Source: Arcobacter iocasae | Lineage (GTDB): Bacteria; Campylobacterota; Campylobacteria; Campylobacterales; Arcobacteraceae | Direction: 5' to 3' | Length of the DNA stretch: 64,000 bases | Assembly: GCF_042214795.1 (NCBI RefSeq) | Contig: NZ_CP090177.1 | Span: 1,178,001 to 1,242,000, forward strand | Part shown: positions 25,095 to 35,000 of the stretch, piece after piece | Numbering within the stretch: the first letter of the stretch is position 1 | How the letters are laid out: each line of letters starts with the position of its first letter | Notes under the pieces: model-generated | The model's input: the letters and a program-made list of their open reading frames with translations, nothing else | The model's database searches: none | Told to the model about the DNA's origin: nothing | Program-made: the position numbers and the translations under genes

Positions 25095-26339
25095 TACATT
25101 CTCATCTTTACCATCATCTTTTGACTTTAGTTTATCCATTTTAAATTGCAAATATGAGGTATTAATATTATGAAACCCAACATTTTTTGAAAAATCTTCT
25201 TTTTTAGTTATTTGATTTATAATCATTTCCATAGATTCGATATTTTTTATCTCTAACTCTTCTTCTATTTCTCCATAAGTACTCATCAATGAATCAAATG
25301 CAAAGTGGTAATCATATGCTAATTTTCCTTTATCATTAAGAAGTTTTTTTATAAAAACCCATCTATCAAAGATTATAGACCAAGCCTTTTTTTGTTCAGT
25401 TGTTGCACATAAGTTAGAAATGATTTCTTTCCATTTAAATAAAGCAAAATATGCTTGATGACTAACCCATAACTCTCTTATCCACCAATCTTGGTATTTG
25501 GGAAATCCTGAAAAAGTTTTTAGCTTTACTTCTGGAATTTTTATCTCTTTGAGTTTATTAATTTCATTATTAAGACTTTTTATAATAGATTCAAGATTTT
25601 TTATTTCTTCTTTATCACTATTTTCCTCAGATTGTTTTTGTTTTAATAACTCTTCTTTTTCTTTTAAAGAGTTTGTAAAGTCTTCTCGTTTTTTATTTAT
25701 CTCATTTACTAATGTTTCTTTTTTTTGTAAGGCTCTTTCATTATCAAATTCAATATTATCTATTATATTTGAACTTAAAACATAAAAATGAAGAACAACA
25801 ATTGGAAGAAAGAAATCAATAGTTGCCAGTTCTTGTATGTCTTTTTCATCTATTTGGTCTTTTATTGCTTTAAACTCATTTTTTATATCTTCTAATTTAT
25901 TACTAATATCATTTAAATCACCAAGACCTAACTCAAGTGATTTTGTTGCTATTTCAAAAAGTTCTTTATCTTCAAAATTAACATCTACAGGTAGTTCTTC
26001 TATGATTCTTAAAACTTCAAGTTTTTTATCATTGCTTTGTTCTACATTTAACTTTATTCTTGAAGGTTGTGCATCAAAATATTTTTTTCTTTCAGCAAGA
26101 AAAACTAGTTTTTCTTTTTCTTCAAGTTCTTTTCCTTCAATAGTTTGAAGTTTCTCTAACATTTTTTTATATTTTTCCACAAGCTCTGTTGATATTTCTA
26201 AGGCGTTTTCTGATGAGGCAATACCCATACGAGAGAGTTTGTTAATACCCGCTTCATGATTTTTGAGCTGTTGTTTTTGTAAAGCTATTTTTTTTTCATT
26301 TTCCGCAATAAGTGCTTCTAAGGCAACAATACTTTCCAT
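25086..26339 (-). CDS. Coiled-coil protein of unknown function
   Basis: I do not recognise this 417-residue protein. It begins with a predicted coiled coil (about 1-85, rich in K, E, L). A mixed helical segment with a short hydrophobic stretch (IDFFLPIVVLHFYVLSS, about 180) follows, then a second long coiled coil (about 195-285). Next comes a tryptophan-rich globular part (FPKYQDWWIRELWVSHQAYFALFKWKEI). It has no signal peptide. It is convergent with the IgaA-like gene and lies in the same direction as, but 95 bp after, PPK2. A cytosolic or membrane-associated scaffold is possible. Confidence 0.7.
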   Translation of the reverse strand: MESIVALEALIAENEKKIALQKQQLKNHEAGINKLSRMGIASSENALEISTELVEKYKKMLEKLQTIEGKELEEKEKLVFLAERKKYFDAQPSRIKLNVEQSNDKKLEVLRIIEELPVDVNFEDKELFEIATKSLELGLGDLNDISNKLEDIKNEFKAIKDQIDEKDIQELATIDFFLPIVVLHFYVLSSNIIDNIEFDNERALQKKETLVNEINKKREDFTNSLKEKEELLKQKQSEENSDKEEIKNLESIIKSLNNEINKLKEIKIPEVKLKTFSGFPKYQDWWIRELWVSHQAYFALFKWKEIISNLCATTEQKKAWSIIFDRWVFIKKLLNDKGKLAYDYHFAFDSLMSTYGEIEEELEIKNIESMEMIINQITKKEDFSKNVGFHNINTSYLQFKMDKLKSKDDGKDENVLF

Positions 26340-26434
26340 TTTAAATATCCTTTAAGAACATTACATAAAATTATTTTATCTAATTTATGATGAAATATAC
26401 TAAGATTTAAGCTAAAAAAAGAAATAACTTAAAA

Positions 26435-27313
26435 TTATAAATTTTCTTTTGTTAGCTGATTGCGTATATCTTGCAATTCTTGACGGTGTTCCTCACTTGC
26501 AACTGGATAGGTTAATTGAAGCGATTTCAATGTATCAAGAATAATCTTTGAAATGATTAACCTACTGTTCTTCTTATCATCTGCAGGAATAACATACCAA
26601 GGTGAGTTTTCCGTACTAGTGGCATTTAAACAATCTTCATAAGCTTTCATATACTGTTTCCAAAATTTTCTCTCTTGGATATCTGAATTACTTAGCTTCC
26701 AGTTTTTTTTTGGATTATCAATACGCTTTAAAAATCGATTGCACTGCTCTTTTGGTGAGAGGTGAAGAAAAAACTTAATAATCCGTGTACCATTTCTATA
26801 AAGATGTTTTTCCATTGCTTCTATAGATTCGTAGCGCTCTTTCCAAATAGTTTTTTTATTCAACAATGATTCAGGGATATTTTCACCTTCCATAATCTCT
26901 GGATGTACTCGTACGATTAATACCTCTTCATAATAAGATCGGTTAAAAATACCGATTCTACCACGCTCAGGTAAAGCTTGAGTAGTACGCCAAAGAAAAT
27001 CATGCTGTAGTTCTTCAACACTTGGGTGCCTGAAACTAAATACTTGACATCCTTGAGGATTTATCCCAGACATTACATGCCTAATAGCACTATCTTTTCC
27101 TGCTGCATCCATAGCTTGAAATATCAATAATATAGAATAACTATTAGATGCATAGAGTAACTGCTGTTTGGAACTGAGTTTTTTTATATTTTTTTTTAAG
27201 AGCTTTTTATATTTCTTTTTAGATTTGTATATAGGTTTAACTTGGGTCGGCCACTTATCAAGTTCAACTTCTTTTTCTTTTGTAATACGAAAATCTTTAG
27301 ATTTTATTTTCAT
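26435..27313 (-). CDS. ppk2: Polyphosphate kinase 2 (PPK2 family)
   Basis: PPK2 enzymes transfer phosphate between polyphosphate and nucleotides, usually making NTP or NDP from polyphosphate. The 292-residue single-domain protein has Walker A in MDAAGKDSAIRHV, Walker B at RIGIFNRSYYEEVLIVRVHP and the lid-module arginines in RFLKRIDNPKKNWKLS. The PPK2 landmarks NPQGCQVFSF and PWYVIPADDKKNSRL are also present. It is a stand-alone minus-strand gene with AGGATAAT before the ATG. Class (ADP or AMP specific) cannot be settled by eye. Confidence 0.93.
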   Translation of the reverse strand: MKIKSKDFRITKEKEVELDKWPTQVKPIYKSKKKYKKLLKKNIKKLSSKQQLLYASNSYSILLIFQAMDAAGKDSAIRHVMSGINPQGCQVFSFRHPSVEELQHDFLWRTTQALPERGRIGIFNRSYYEEVLIVRVHPEIMEGENIPESLLNKKTIWKERYESIEAMEKHLYRNGTRIIKFFLHLSPKEQCNRFLKRIDNPKKNWKLSNSDIQERKFWKQYMKAYEDCLNATSTENSPWYVIPADDKKNSRLIISKIILDTLKSLQLTYPVASEEHRQELQDIRNQLTKENL

Positions 27314-27365
27314 TATTATCCTTTCACTATAATGGAGTTTATCCTAAGTTGATTAGATATTTTGT

Positions 27366-27396
27366 ACTTACACTAAGAGAGTATCTTAGTGTAAGT
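27366..27396. repeat. Perfect 13-bp inverted repeat
   Basis: ACTTACACTAAGA is repeated in inverse orientation after a 5-nt loop, between the 90-residue gene and PPK2. It lacks a T-run on either strand, so it is either a poor terminator or an mRNA-processing hairpin separating the two minus-strand genes. Confidence 0.6.
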
Positions 27397-27414
27397 ATTT
27401 AAACTAATAAAATA

Positions 27415-27687
27415 CTAACTCATCGCTAAATGAGTATATATTGCTTGAAAAGATTCATCAATAGCTTTTTTATGGGCATCAAGTTCCTCTTTACTAGCTT
27501 TGCTTAGTGCTTCTAATTTTAACTTTCCATCTTTTATCTTCGAGTCTACTGCTTTAATTTGTTTATCTAGTTCAGCATTAGCTTGTGCATCTGTTGGAGA
27601 CAAACTTGATTTCAACTCTTTTAATTTTCCTTCATACTCATCTAGTTGAGCTTGTTTTGTCTTTAAATATAGTTCAATATCATTCAT
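27415..27687 (-). CDS. Small coiled-coil protein of unknown function
   Basis: A 90-residue highly charged, almost fully helical protein with heptad spacing (YLKTKQAQLDEYEGKLKELK; DKQIKAVDSKIKDGKLKLEAL). It has no cysteine, signal peptide or membrane segment. It starts behind AAGGAATTATT. Similar small coiled-coil proteins occur near stress and metabolic genes, but no function can be given. The nearest gene in the same direction is PPK2, about 100 bp downstream beyond an inverted repeat. Confidence 0.65.
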   Translation of the reverse strand: MNDIELYLKTKQAQLDEYEGKLKELKSSLSPTDAQANAELDKQIKAVDSKIKDGKLKLEALSKASKEELDAHKKAIDESFQAIYTHLAMS

Positions 27688-28079
27688 AATAATTCCTTTT
27701 GTTAAAATTTGTTTCTACTCTTATTATAATACTTTATCTACTTAATATCAATTATTCCTAATAACACTACAACTAAAAATCCAATATTGGCATTAAGATT
27801 TTGTTAAAATTTACAGAAATATCACTTACTTTTTAAAGCAAAAGTATTATTTGAGTTTATTATCATAAGTACTCCTTTTATTCCCAACTCTTATTAATAG
27901 ATTACTATTGTATTGCAATAATATAATAAAATCAATTATTTAATAAATGATAATATTTATCTAAAAATATTATATTTTTAATGATAAATTTTATTATTTA
28001 GTAAGTTTTATTTAATATAAATTCTAATAAAATACTTTAAGGATAATTTAATTTGTCCTAAAATTTATAAGGAGACATT
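27688..28079. other. AT-rich spacer with a short RBS-preceded minus-strand frame and a palindrome
   Basis: The 392-bp spacer separates the small coiled-coil gene from the peroxidase gene. On the minus strand a 14-codon frame (27866-27822) begins MIINSNNTFALK and is preceded by a strong AAGGAG; it may be a leader peptide or the start of a lost gene. GATAATATTTATC at 27949-27961 is a 13-bp palindrome that could be an iron- or redox-responsive operator for the peroxidase. Otherwise I see nothing. Confidence 0.3.
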
Positions 28080-29114
28080 ATGAAAAAGTTTGTATTGACA
28101 AGTACCTTAGTACTTTTTTCAGCGGTGAGTATATTTGGAATGACGGATTCTGCTTTGTTAGAAAAAGCAAAGAATTCAGGTTTAAAAGCAATTCCAAAAA
28201 GTGAATTAGAGATTCTAAAATTGGTAGATGACCCTAATAATCCTATTACAGCTAAAAAAGTAGAATTAGGTAAAAAACTTTATTTTGAACCAAGATTATC
28301 AAAAAGTGGTCTTATTTCATGTAATACCTGTCACAATTTAGCAATGGGTGGAGTAGATGGAGTTTCAGCTGCTATTGGACACAAATGGACAGCAAATCCT
28401 CATCATCTAAATTCACCTACAGTTTACAACTCTGTTTTAAATAAAGTTCAATTTTGGAATGGAAGATCTCCACACTTAGAAGATCAAGCACAAGGTCCTA
28501 TTCAAGCTGGTCCAGAAATGGCAGCACCTTCTAAATTAGTCGTAGATAGAGTAACATCAATGAAAGGATATGTTGATGAGTTTAAAGATACTTATGGGGA
28601 AAAAGTAAAAATTGACTTTAAACTTATCGCAGATACTATTGCAGTATTTGAAAGAACACTTATCACTCCTTCTAAATACGATGATTTTTTAAATGGAAAT
28701 CTATCATCACTTAATAAAGAAGAAAAAGAGGGTTTAAATCTATTTATTGACAAAGGTTGTACTTCTTGTCACAATGACATAGGACTAGGTGGAACAATGC
28801 AACCATTTGCAACTGCTGCTAAATATGAATTTGCTAATTTAGGAGACTTTAAAGGAGATAAAGATGGAATGGTTAAAACCCCAACTTTGAGAAATATAGA
28901 AGAAACAACTCCTTATTTTCATAATGGAGGAGTTTGGTCTTTAACTAAAGCAGTTAAAGTAATGGGTTCTACTCAATTAGGTTTAAAAATTTCAGACAAT
29001 GATGCAAAATCTATTGTTACATTTTTGAAATCACTTACAGGAGAAAAACCAAAAATCATATATCCTCTTCTTCCTATTGCTACAGAAGCAACGCCTAAAC
29101 CAGATATGAATTAA
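28080..29114 (+). CDS. Di-haem cytochrome c peroxidase
   Basis: A periplasmic enzyme reducing hydrogen peroxide with electrons from cytochrome c. The signal peptide covers about residues 1-20. The two haem sites are CNTCH (81-85) and CTSCH (227-231), and the expected CCP signatures are present: KKLYFEPRLSKSGLISC, LNSPTVYNSVLNKVQFWNGR, QAGPEMAAP and PTLRNIEETTPYFHNGGVW. The length (344) is normal for the family. GGAG precedes the ATG. It is a single-gene unit closed by a strong hairpin, and the long AT-rich spacer upstream probably carries its regulation. Confidence 0.95.
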   Translation: MKKFVLTSTLVLFSAVSIFGMTDSALLEKAKNSGLKAIPKSELEILKLVDDPNNPITAKKVELGKKLYFEPRLSKSGLISCNTCHNLAMGGVDGVSAAIGHKWTANPHHLNSPTVYNSVLNKVQFWNGRSPHLEDQAQGPIQAGPEMAAPSKLVVDRVTSMKGYVDEFKDTYGEKVKIDFKLIADTIAVFERTLITPSKYDDFLNGNLSSLNKEEKEGLNLFIDKGCTSCHNDIGLGGTMQPFATAAKYEFANLGDFKGDKDGMVKTPTLRNIEETTPYFHNGGVWSLTKAVKVMGSTQLGLKISDNDAKSIVTFLKSLTGEKPKIIYPLLPIATEATPKPDMN

Positions 29115-29130
29115 CTATTATATAAAAAAA

Positions 29131-29157
29131 GATGTAGATTTTAATCTACATCTTTTT
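29131..29157. terminator. Bidirectional terminator between the peroxidase and MarR genes
   Basis: GATGTAGATT and AATCTACATC form a 10-bp stem with a 2-nt loop, flanked by A and T runs. It therefore works for the plus-strand peroxidase and the convergent MarR gene. Confidence 0.88.
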
Positions 29158-29165
29158 ATAAAGCA

Positions 29166-29642
29166 TTACTCAATTGCACTTAATAATTTTTTAAAAGCTT
29201 TTTTTATAACCCTTTTCTCTTCTTCATCTAATATTCCATAAACTTTATTATTCTCTGTTGCAAAGATATCTAAGAGCTCAACTGCTATTTGTGCACCTTT
29301 TTCTTCAAGTTGTACAAGCATACTTCTTTTATCTTTTTTATCAGCTATTCTACTTATATACTTATTCTCCTCTAATTTTTTTAGAACTTTTGTCATTCCT
29401 CCTGAAGAGAAAATTGTACTCTCATACAATTCTGTGGGGGATTGTATATAACCATTAAAATAAAGACTAATAAGCACATCAATTTCTGAGTGGTTTATTC
29501 CATAATTGACCTTCATTATATTTTCATGTTTATTAAACATACTCTTATAAATCAAGGTTAAAGGCAAACTAATACCAAAGGTTTCAAACTTTGGATTCTT
29601 TTCTATATTTTCATAGCAATTTTTTATGTAATTTTTATTCAT
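29166..29642 (-). CDS. MarR family transcriptional regulator
   Basis: A 158-residue winged-helix regulator. The DNA-binding part is visible as SEIDVLISLYFNGYIQSPTELYES, SSGGMTKVLKKLEENKYISR and the wing ADKKDKRSMLVQLEEKG. The gene is divergent from the three-gene RND efflux operon, and a perfect 13-bp inverted repeat fills the 95-bp space between them. The simplest reading is that it represses both its own gene and the pump and is released by the pump's substrates. Confidence 0.92.
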   Translation of the reverse strand: MNKNYIKNCYENIEKNPKFETFGISLPLTLIYKSMFNKHENIMKVNYGINHSEIDVLISLYFNGYIQSPTELYESTIFSSGGMTKVLKKLEENKYISRIADKKDKRSMLVQLEEKGAQIAVELLDIFATENNKVYGILDEEEKRVIKKAFKKLLSAIE

Positions 29643-29665
29643 AATGTAAGTATAACATAAAAATA

Positions 29666-29697
29666 TTAAATATATCTTTCTCGCAAGATATATTTAA
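29666..29697. promoter_or_regulatory. Putative MarR operator
   Basis: TTAAATATATCTT and its exact complement AAGATATATTTAA are separated by TCTCGC. This 32-bp dyad lies between the start codons of the MarR gene and the efflux operon, where it can block both promoters. That the MarR protein binds it is inference from position and symmetry. Confidence 0.7.
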
Positions 29698-29737
29698 GTT
29701 ATAAAATGCTATCTTTTCACAAATATAAAGGAGTAAA

Positions 29738-30970
29738 ATGAAAAAAATACATTTATTATTTTTCTTACCTATTTTTTTATGGAGTCAAGATTTAAGTGAA
29801 TTGATAAATATTTCTCAAAAAAATAAACTAATTCAATCTTCACAAGAAACAGTAGAATCTGTAAAAGATGAGTACAGTAGTGTAAAAAGATCTTATTTAC
29901 CAAATGTAAGTATTGGAACTTCTTATCAAAATACTAATCGTGAGAGTCAAAATATGCCTGCAAATGGTTATACATCTTATGCAAAAGTTGGACTAACAAT
30001 ATATGATGGAAACAAAAGATATAACTTATTTAAAAGTTATAAATCATACATAAAAAGTTCTAAAGAGAATTTATCAGCACTTAAAAATGAAGTTGCACTT
30101 GATGTTGTAAATTATTATTATCAATATCTAACTTTAGAAGCTCAAAAAGATGCTAAACAAAAAGAGATAGAACAACTAAAATCAGAAGGAAATAGAGTCA
30201 AAAATTTTGTTGATGTTGGTTCTTCTACAACTGATGAATATGATAAAATCGAATCAAGAATTCAAAGTTCAATTTTTGACCTTAATCAAATTGAATTGAA
30301 TATTATAACAGTGTTACATACTCTTGAATATGTAACAGGTCAAGAAGTTAGTATAACTGCTGGTTCTTCTATAAAAGATATTAATATAAATAGTGATATG
30401 AAAGCACAAAGACCTGATATTAAATCTTTAGAATACAATATAGAAAAACTAAAATATGATGCAAGACAAGAAAAAAGTGGCTATTTACCAAAAATCACAT
30501 TAGATAATACATACTCGTATTATGATAGAAACTATAAAGATAACTCTATTCCTGAAGAATATAAAGATCAAAATGTATTTTCTGTAAATCTTTCATGGGA
30601 TATTTTCAACTTTAATTCTACAGGTAAAAAATATAGTGCAAAATACAAAGAATACTTAAGTAAAAGATCAAACTATGAATACCAAAAGAAAAAAGCTGAT
30701 ACAGAATTAAAAACATCACTCAAAACCTATGAGATAGGGAAAGTTAAAGTAAAAGCTGCAAAAGCATCTTTAAAAGCAGCAACTAGTGTATATGATTCAA
30801 TTAAATCAAAATACCAAAATGGACTTGTAGATAATGTTACTTTTCTAGAAGCATTAACTGAGAAATATGATGCCCTAAGTCAATTAAAAAGTTCACAATA
30901 TGATTTAGAAATTAACAAAGCCACAATAATTTATTATAGTGGTAAAAATGTAGGAGATTATGTAGAATGA
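29738..30970 (+). CDS. TolC-family outer-membrane efflux protein
   Basis: The outer-membrane channel of a tripartite pump. The 410-residue precursor has a signal peptide (MKKIHLLFFLPIFLWS) and two OEP repeats, each with long coiled-coil helices and a beta-strand pair: YLPNVSIGTSYQNT and later YLPKITLDNTYSYYDRN. At 410 residues it is on the short side for TolC and lacks a lipobox. AAGGAG precedes the ATG. Its stop overlaps the start of the adaptor gene by 4 bp, indicating a tightly coupled operon. Confidence 0.9.
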   Translation: MKKIHLLFFLPIFLWSQDLSELINISQKNKLIQSSQETVESVKDEYSSVKRSYLPNVSIGTSYQNTNRESQNMPANGYTSYAKVGLTIYDGNKRYNLFKSYKSYIKSSKENLSALKNEVALDVVNYYYQYLTLEAQKDAKQKEIEQLKSEGNRVKNFVDVGSSTTDEYDKIESRIQSSIFDLNQIELNIITVLHTLEYVTGQEVSITAGSSIKDININSDMKAQRPDIKSLEYNIEKLKYDARQEKSGYLPKITLDNTYSYYDRNYKDNSIPEEYKDQNVFSVNLSWDIFNFNSTGKKYSAKYKEYLSKRSNYEYQKKKADTELKTSLKTYEIGKVKVKAAKASLKAATSVYDSIKSKYQNGLVDNVTFLEALTEKYDALSQLKSSQYDLEINKATIIYYSGKNVGDYVE

Positions 30971-32040
30971 AAAAAATATTAGTAGGTTTGTTTATTTTAG
31001 GATTAAACTTTTTATTTGCAGCAGGGCAACAAATGCCTCCTCTTCCGGTAAAAGCCTATACAGTAAACACAAATGAGACAACTGTAGAAAAGGATTATCC
31101 TGCTTTAATAAAATCAAAAAGTGAAGTAAATATTATCGCTAGAGTTTCTGGGAAACTAGTAAAAAAATATTTCCAAGATGGTGATTTTGTGAAAAAAGGC
31201 GCTTTATTATACAAAATAGAACAAGATACTTATCAAGCAAATTTAAATGCTGCACAAGCTCAATTAGATAAAGCGGAAGCTTTACTTACAAAAGCTACAA
31301 AAGATTGGAAAAGAGCAGAAAAATTATTTGCTGCAAAATCTATAAGTGAACAATCAAAAGATGATTACTTATACACATATCAAGATGCTCTAGCTGATGT
31401 GCAAAATTATAAAGCAAAAGTACAAGATGCAAAAATCAGTTATCAATATACACTAATAAGATCACCAATAAATGGTCTAACAGGGAAAAGTGCTTTTGAT
31501 GAAGGAAATTATGTAGGTTCAAATGAAAATAACTCAAATTTATTAACTGTAACAAATACAAATCCTGTATATGTAGAATTTTCTTTACCTCAAAAAGATA
31601 TTTCTAAATATTTAGAGCAAATAAAAAAAGGAAGTGTAAATTTTAACATTTCTGCAAATGGAAAAACATATTCAGATGGTAAATTAAATTTTGTCTCTTC
31701 AAAAATTGATACAGCAACAGATAGTTTATTATTAAGAACAACATTTGAGAATAAGGACAATGAACTTATTATTGGTGGTTATTCTACAATAGAAATTAAA
31801 AATATAAAAATTAAAAATGTTTTTACTATCCCTGAAATTGCCATTTTACAATCAGCTAATGGAGCAGCAGTTTATGTGATTGAAAATGGTGTTGCAACAA
31901 TTAGACCTGTTAAAATTGGTAATTTAACTTCAAGTGGAGTGATTATTGAATCTGGTTTAAAAGCTGGAGATAAAATTATTATTAGTAATATTGCAAAAGT
32001 AAGACCAAATGCTCCTGTTCAAATCATAGGTGACAAATAA
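30967..32040 (+). CDS. RND efflux periplasmic adaptor subunit
   Basis: The membrane-fusion protein linking the inner-membrane pump to the TolC-like channel. It is exported (signal peptide about 1-19, ending LFAAG). It has the biotinyl-lipoyl-like half motifs RVSGKLVKKYFQDGDFVKKGALLYKIE and YTLIRSPINGLTGKS flanking an alpha-hairpin (AQAQLDKAEALLTKATKDW), plus a beta-barrel and membrane-proximal domain. The 357-residue length is normal. Second gene of the MarR-controlled operon. Confidence 0.93.
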   Translation: MKKILVGLFILGLNFLFAAGQQMPPLPVKAYTVNTNETTVEKDYPALIKSKSEVNIIARVSGKLVKKYFQDGDFVKKGALLYKIEQDTYQANLNAAQAQLDKAEALLTKATKDWKRAEKLFAAKSISEQSKDDYLYTYQDALADVQNYKAKVQDAKISYQYTLIRSPINGLTGKSAFDEGNYVGSNENNSNLLTVTNTNPVYVEFSLPQKDISKYLEQIKKGSVNFNISANGKTYSDGKLNFVSSKIDTATDSLLLRTTFENKDNELIIGGYSTIEIKNIKIKNVFTIPEIAILQSANGAAVYVIENGVATIRPVKIGNLTSSGVIIESGLKAGDKIIISNIAKVRPNAPVQIIGDK

Positions 32041-32041
32041 T

Positions 32042-35000
32042 ATGTTTTCAGCATTTTTCATAAATAGACCGGTCTTTTCAGCCGTAATATCTATTCTTAT
32101 TTTCCTAGCTGGATTACTTTCAATGGTAAATTTGCCAATTGAACAGTATCCAAAGGTTGTTCCACCTCAAATTATTGTATCAACTACATATCCAGGTGCT
32201 AGTGCAGAAACAATTTCAAAAACTGTTGCTGCACCACTTGAAGAAAAAATCAACGGTGCTAAAGATATGATTTATATGAATTCATTAGCAGCAGATAGTG
32301 GAGTTGTTAGTATCAATGTATATTTTGAAGTAGGAACAAATGCTGATGATGCAAAAATCGATGTAAACAACCGTGTGCAATCAGCCTTAGCAAAACTTCC
32401 AGCAGAAGTACAAAAACAAGGGGTAACAGTAACTGAAAGATCTCCAAGTTTACTTCAAGTGATAAGTTTCTTTTCACCAGATTATTCTAAAGACACTACT
32501 TTTATTTCTAATTATGCATTAATGAATGTTGTTGATGACTTAAAAAGAATCAAAGGTGTTGGGGATGCTACAATTTTTGGTGCAAAAGATTATGCCATAA
32601 GAGTTTGGGTAAATCCTGAAAAATTATCAAATTTTGGACTTACTACAACTGACCTTATAAATGCAATTAAAGAACAAAATCAACAATATGCAGCAGGTAA
32701 ATTTGCAGCAGAACCAATTGCAAATAAACAAATGTTTACATATACATTACAAACTCCACCAAGACTTAGTAGTCCAACAGAGTTTGGTAACATAGTAATT
32801 AGAGCAAATAAAGATGGTAGTGCTTTATTATTAAAAGATGTAGCAACTGTAGAATTAGGAGCTAGTAGTTATAACTTGAATTCAAAATTAAATGGCTTTC
32901 CTTCTATTCCTATTGGTATATTTTTGCAAAGTGGAGCAAATGCTATTGATACAGCAAAAGCTGTAAAAGAAACACTATTAAAAGCTAGTGAGAAATTTCC
33001 AAGTGGAGTATCTTACAAAATACCTTATAGTAGTACTGACTTTATTGAAGTATCAATAAAAGAAGTTGCAAAAACTTTTGTTGAAGCAATTATTCTTGTT
33101 GTTGCAATTATTTTCTTATTTTTACAAAATTGGAGAGCAACACTTATTCCTGTTTTAGCAGTTCCAGTTTCTATTGTAGGAGCATTTGCAGGAATGTATA
33201 TGCTGGGATTCAGTATAAACTTATTAACCCTATTTGGTTTAGTATTGGCAATTGGTATTGTTGTTGATGATGCTATTATTGTAATTGAAAATGTTGAGAG
33301 GCATTTAAGTGAAGGAATGGCTCCAAAAGATGCTGCATTTAAAGCCATGAAAGAAGTTTCTGGAGCATTAGTAGCTATTATATTAGTTCTTTCTGCTGTA
33401 TTCATTCCTGTTGCATTTATTAGTGGTTTATCAGGAGTAATGTACAAACAATTTGCTATTACAATTGTTGTTTCAATTGTAATCTCTGGATTTGTTGCAT
33501 TAACATTAACTCCTTCACTTTGTGCAGTTTTATTAAAAGATAATCATGTTAAACCACAAGGCTTTTTCAAATGGTTTAACAATATGTTTGATAAGTTTAC
33601 AAATGGTTATTCTTTTATGGTAAAAAGTACTATTAGATATTCAATACTAAGTTTCCTTTTATTTGGAGGTTTAATATTTATTACATATAATATGTATACA
33701 AATATGAGAACAGCACTTGTTCCACAAGAGGACCAAGGAGCAATATTTATCTTCTCTTATAACCCTCCTGGTTCATCTTTAAATAGAACTACTAAATTGA
33801 CAGATGAAATTTTTGATACGGTTAAACAAGATACAAGTGTAGAGAATACATTAACACTTAGTGGATTAGACTTTATGACTTTTGCTTTAAGAACTAATTC
33901 TGCTGCAACAATTGTTAAACTTAAAGATTGGGAAGAAAGAAAACAACCAGAGCAGCAAGCAGATGCAATTGCAGGAAGATTTACAGGACAACTAATGGGT
34001 AGAACTACAGATGGATTCTCATTTGCAGTACTTCCACCTCCAATTATGGGTATGGGTGTTTCTGGTGGTTTTGAGATGTATGTACAAAATAAATCAGGAA
34101 GCGGTGTTAAAGATTTAAATAAATATGTTCAAGAGATAATTCAAAAAGCAAATGCAAGACCAGAATTAACAGCAGTTAGAACAACTCTTGCAACGAATGT
34201 ACCACAATATTCACTTAAAGTTGATAATATAAAAGCTAAATCAAAAGGTGTCAATATTGCAGATATTTTTTCAACTCTTAGTTCAACTTTTGGGAGTTAT
34301 TATATAAATGACTTCAACTTGTATGGAAGAACTTATACAGTAAATATCCAAGCAAAAGGTGAATTTAGAAAAGGTGTTGAAGACTTAAATAAAGTATTTG
34401 TAAAAGCTTCAAATAATGAACTTCTTCCTGTAAGTTCTTTTGTAACAGTTACAAAAACAACTGGTGCGGATTTAGTTGAAAGATTTAATCTTTTTACATC
34501 AGCAAAGATTTCAGGACAACCAGCTCCGGGATATAGTTCAGGTGATGCATTAAAAGCTATTGAAGAAGTTTCAAATGAGATTTTACCAAATGATTACGCA
34601 ATTAGTTGGGTAGGAACTGCTTATCAAGAGAAAAGGATCTCTAGCAAGAGTTATTTAGCCTTTATTTTTGGTATATTATTTTTATACTTAATCCTAGCAG
34701 CACAATATGAAAGATGGATGATGCCAATTTCTGTTGTTATGGCTATTCCTTTTGGGGTATTTGGTGCAGTTGTAGCAACTATGATGAGAGGATTAGAAAA
34801 TGATATTTACTTCCAGGTAGGTATTTTAGTTTTAATTGGATTATCCGCTAAAAATGCAATTTTGATTGTAGAGTTTGCTATGCAACAAAGAAAAGATGGT
34901 GAAAGTATTTATGATGCAGCAATAAATGCAGCAAGATTAAGAATTAGACCTATTATTATGACATCTCTTGCATTTATGTTAGGGGTTGTTCCTTTAGCTA

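Noticed and set aside
33025..33447. A 140-codon minus-strand frame opposite the RND pump gene
   Set aside because: Antisense shadow of a transmembrane segment of an unmistakable pump.
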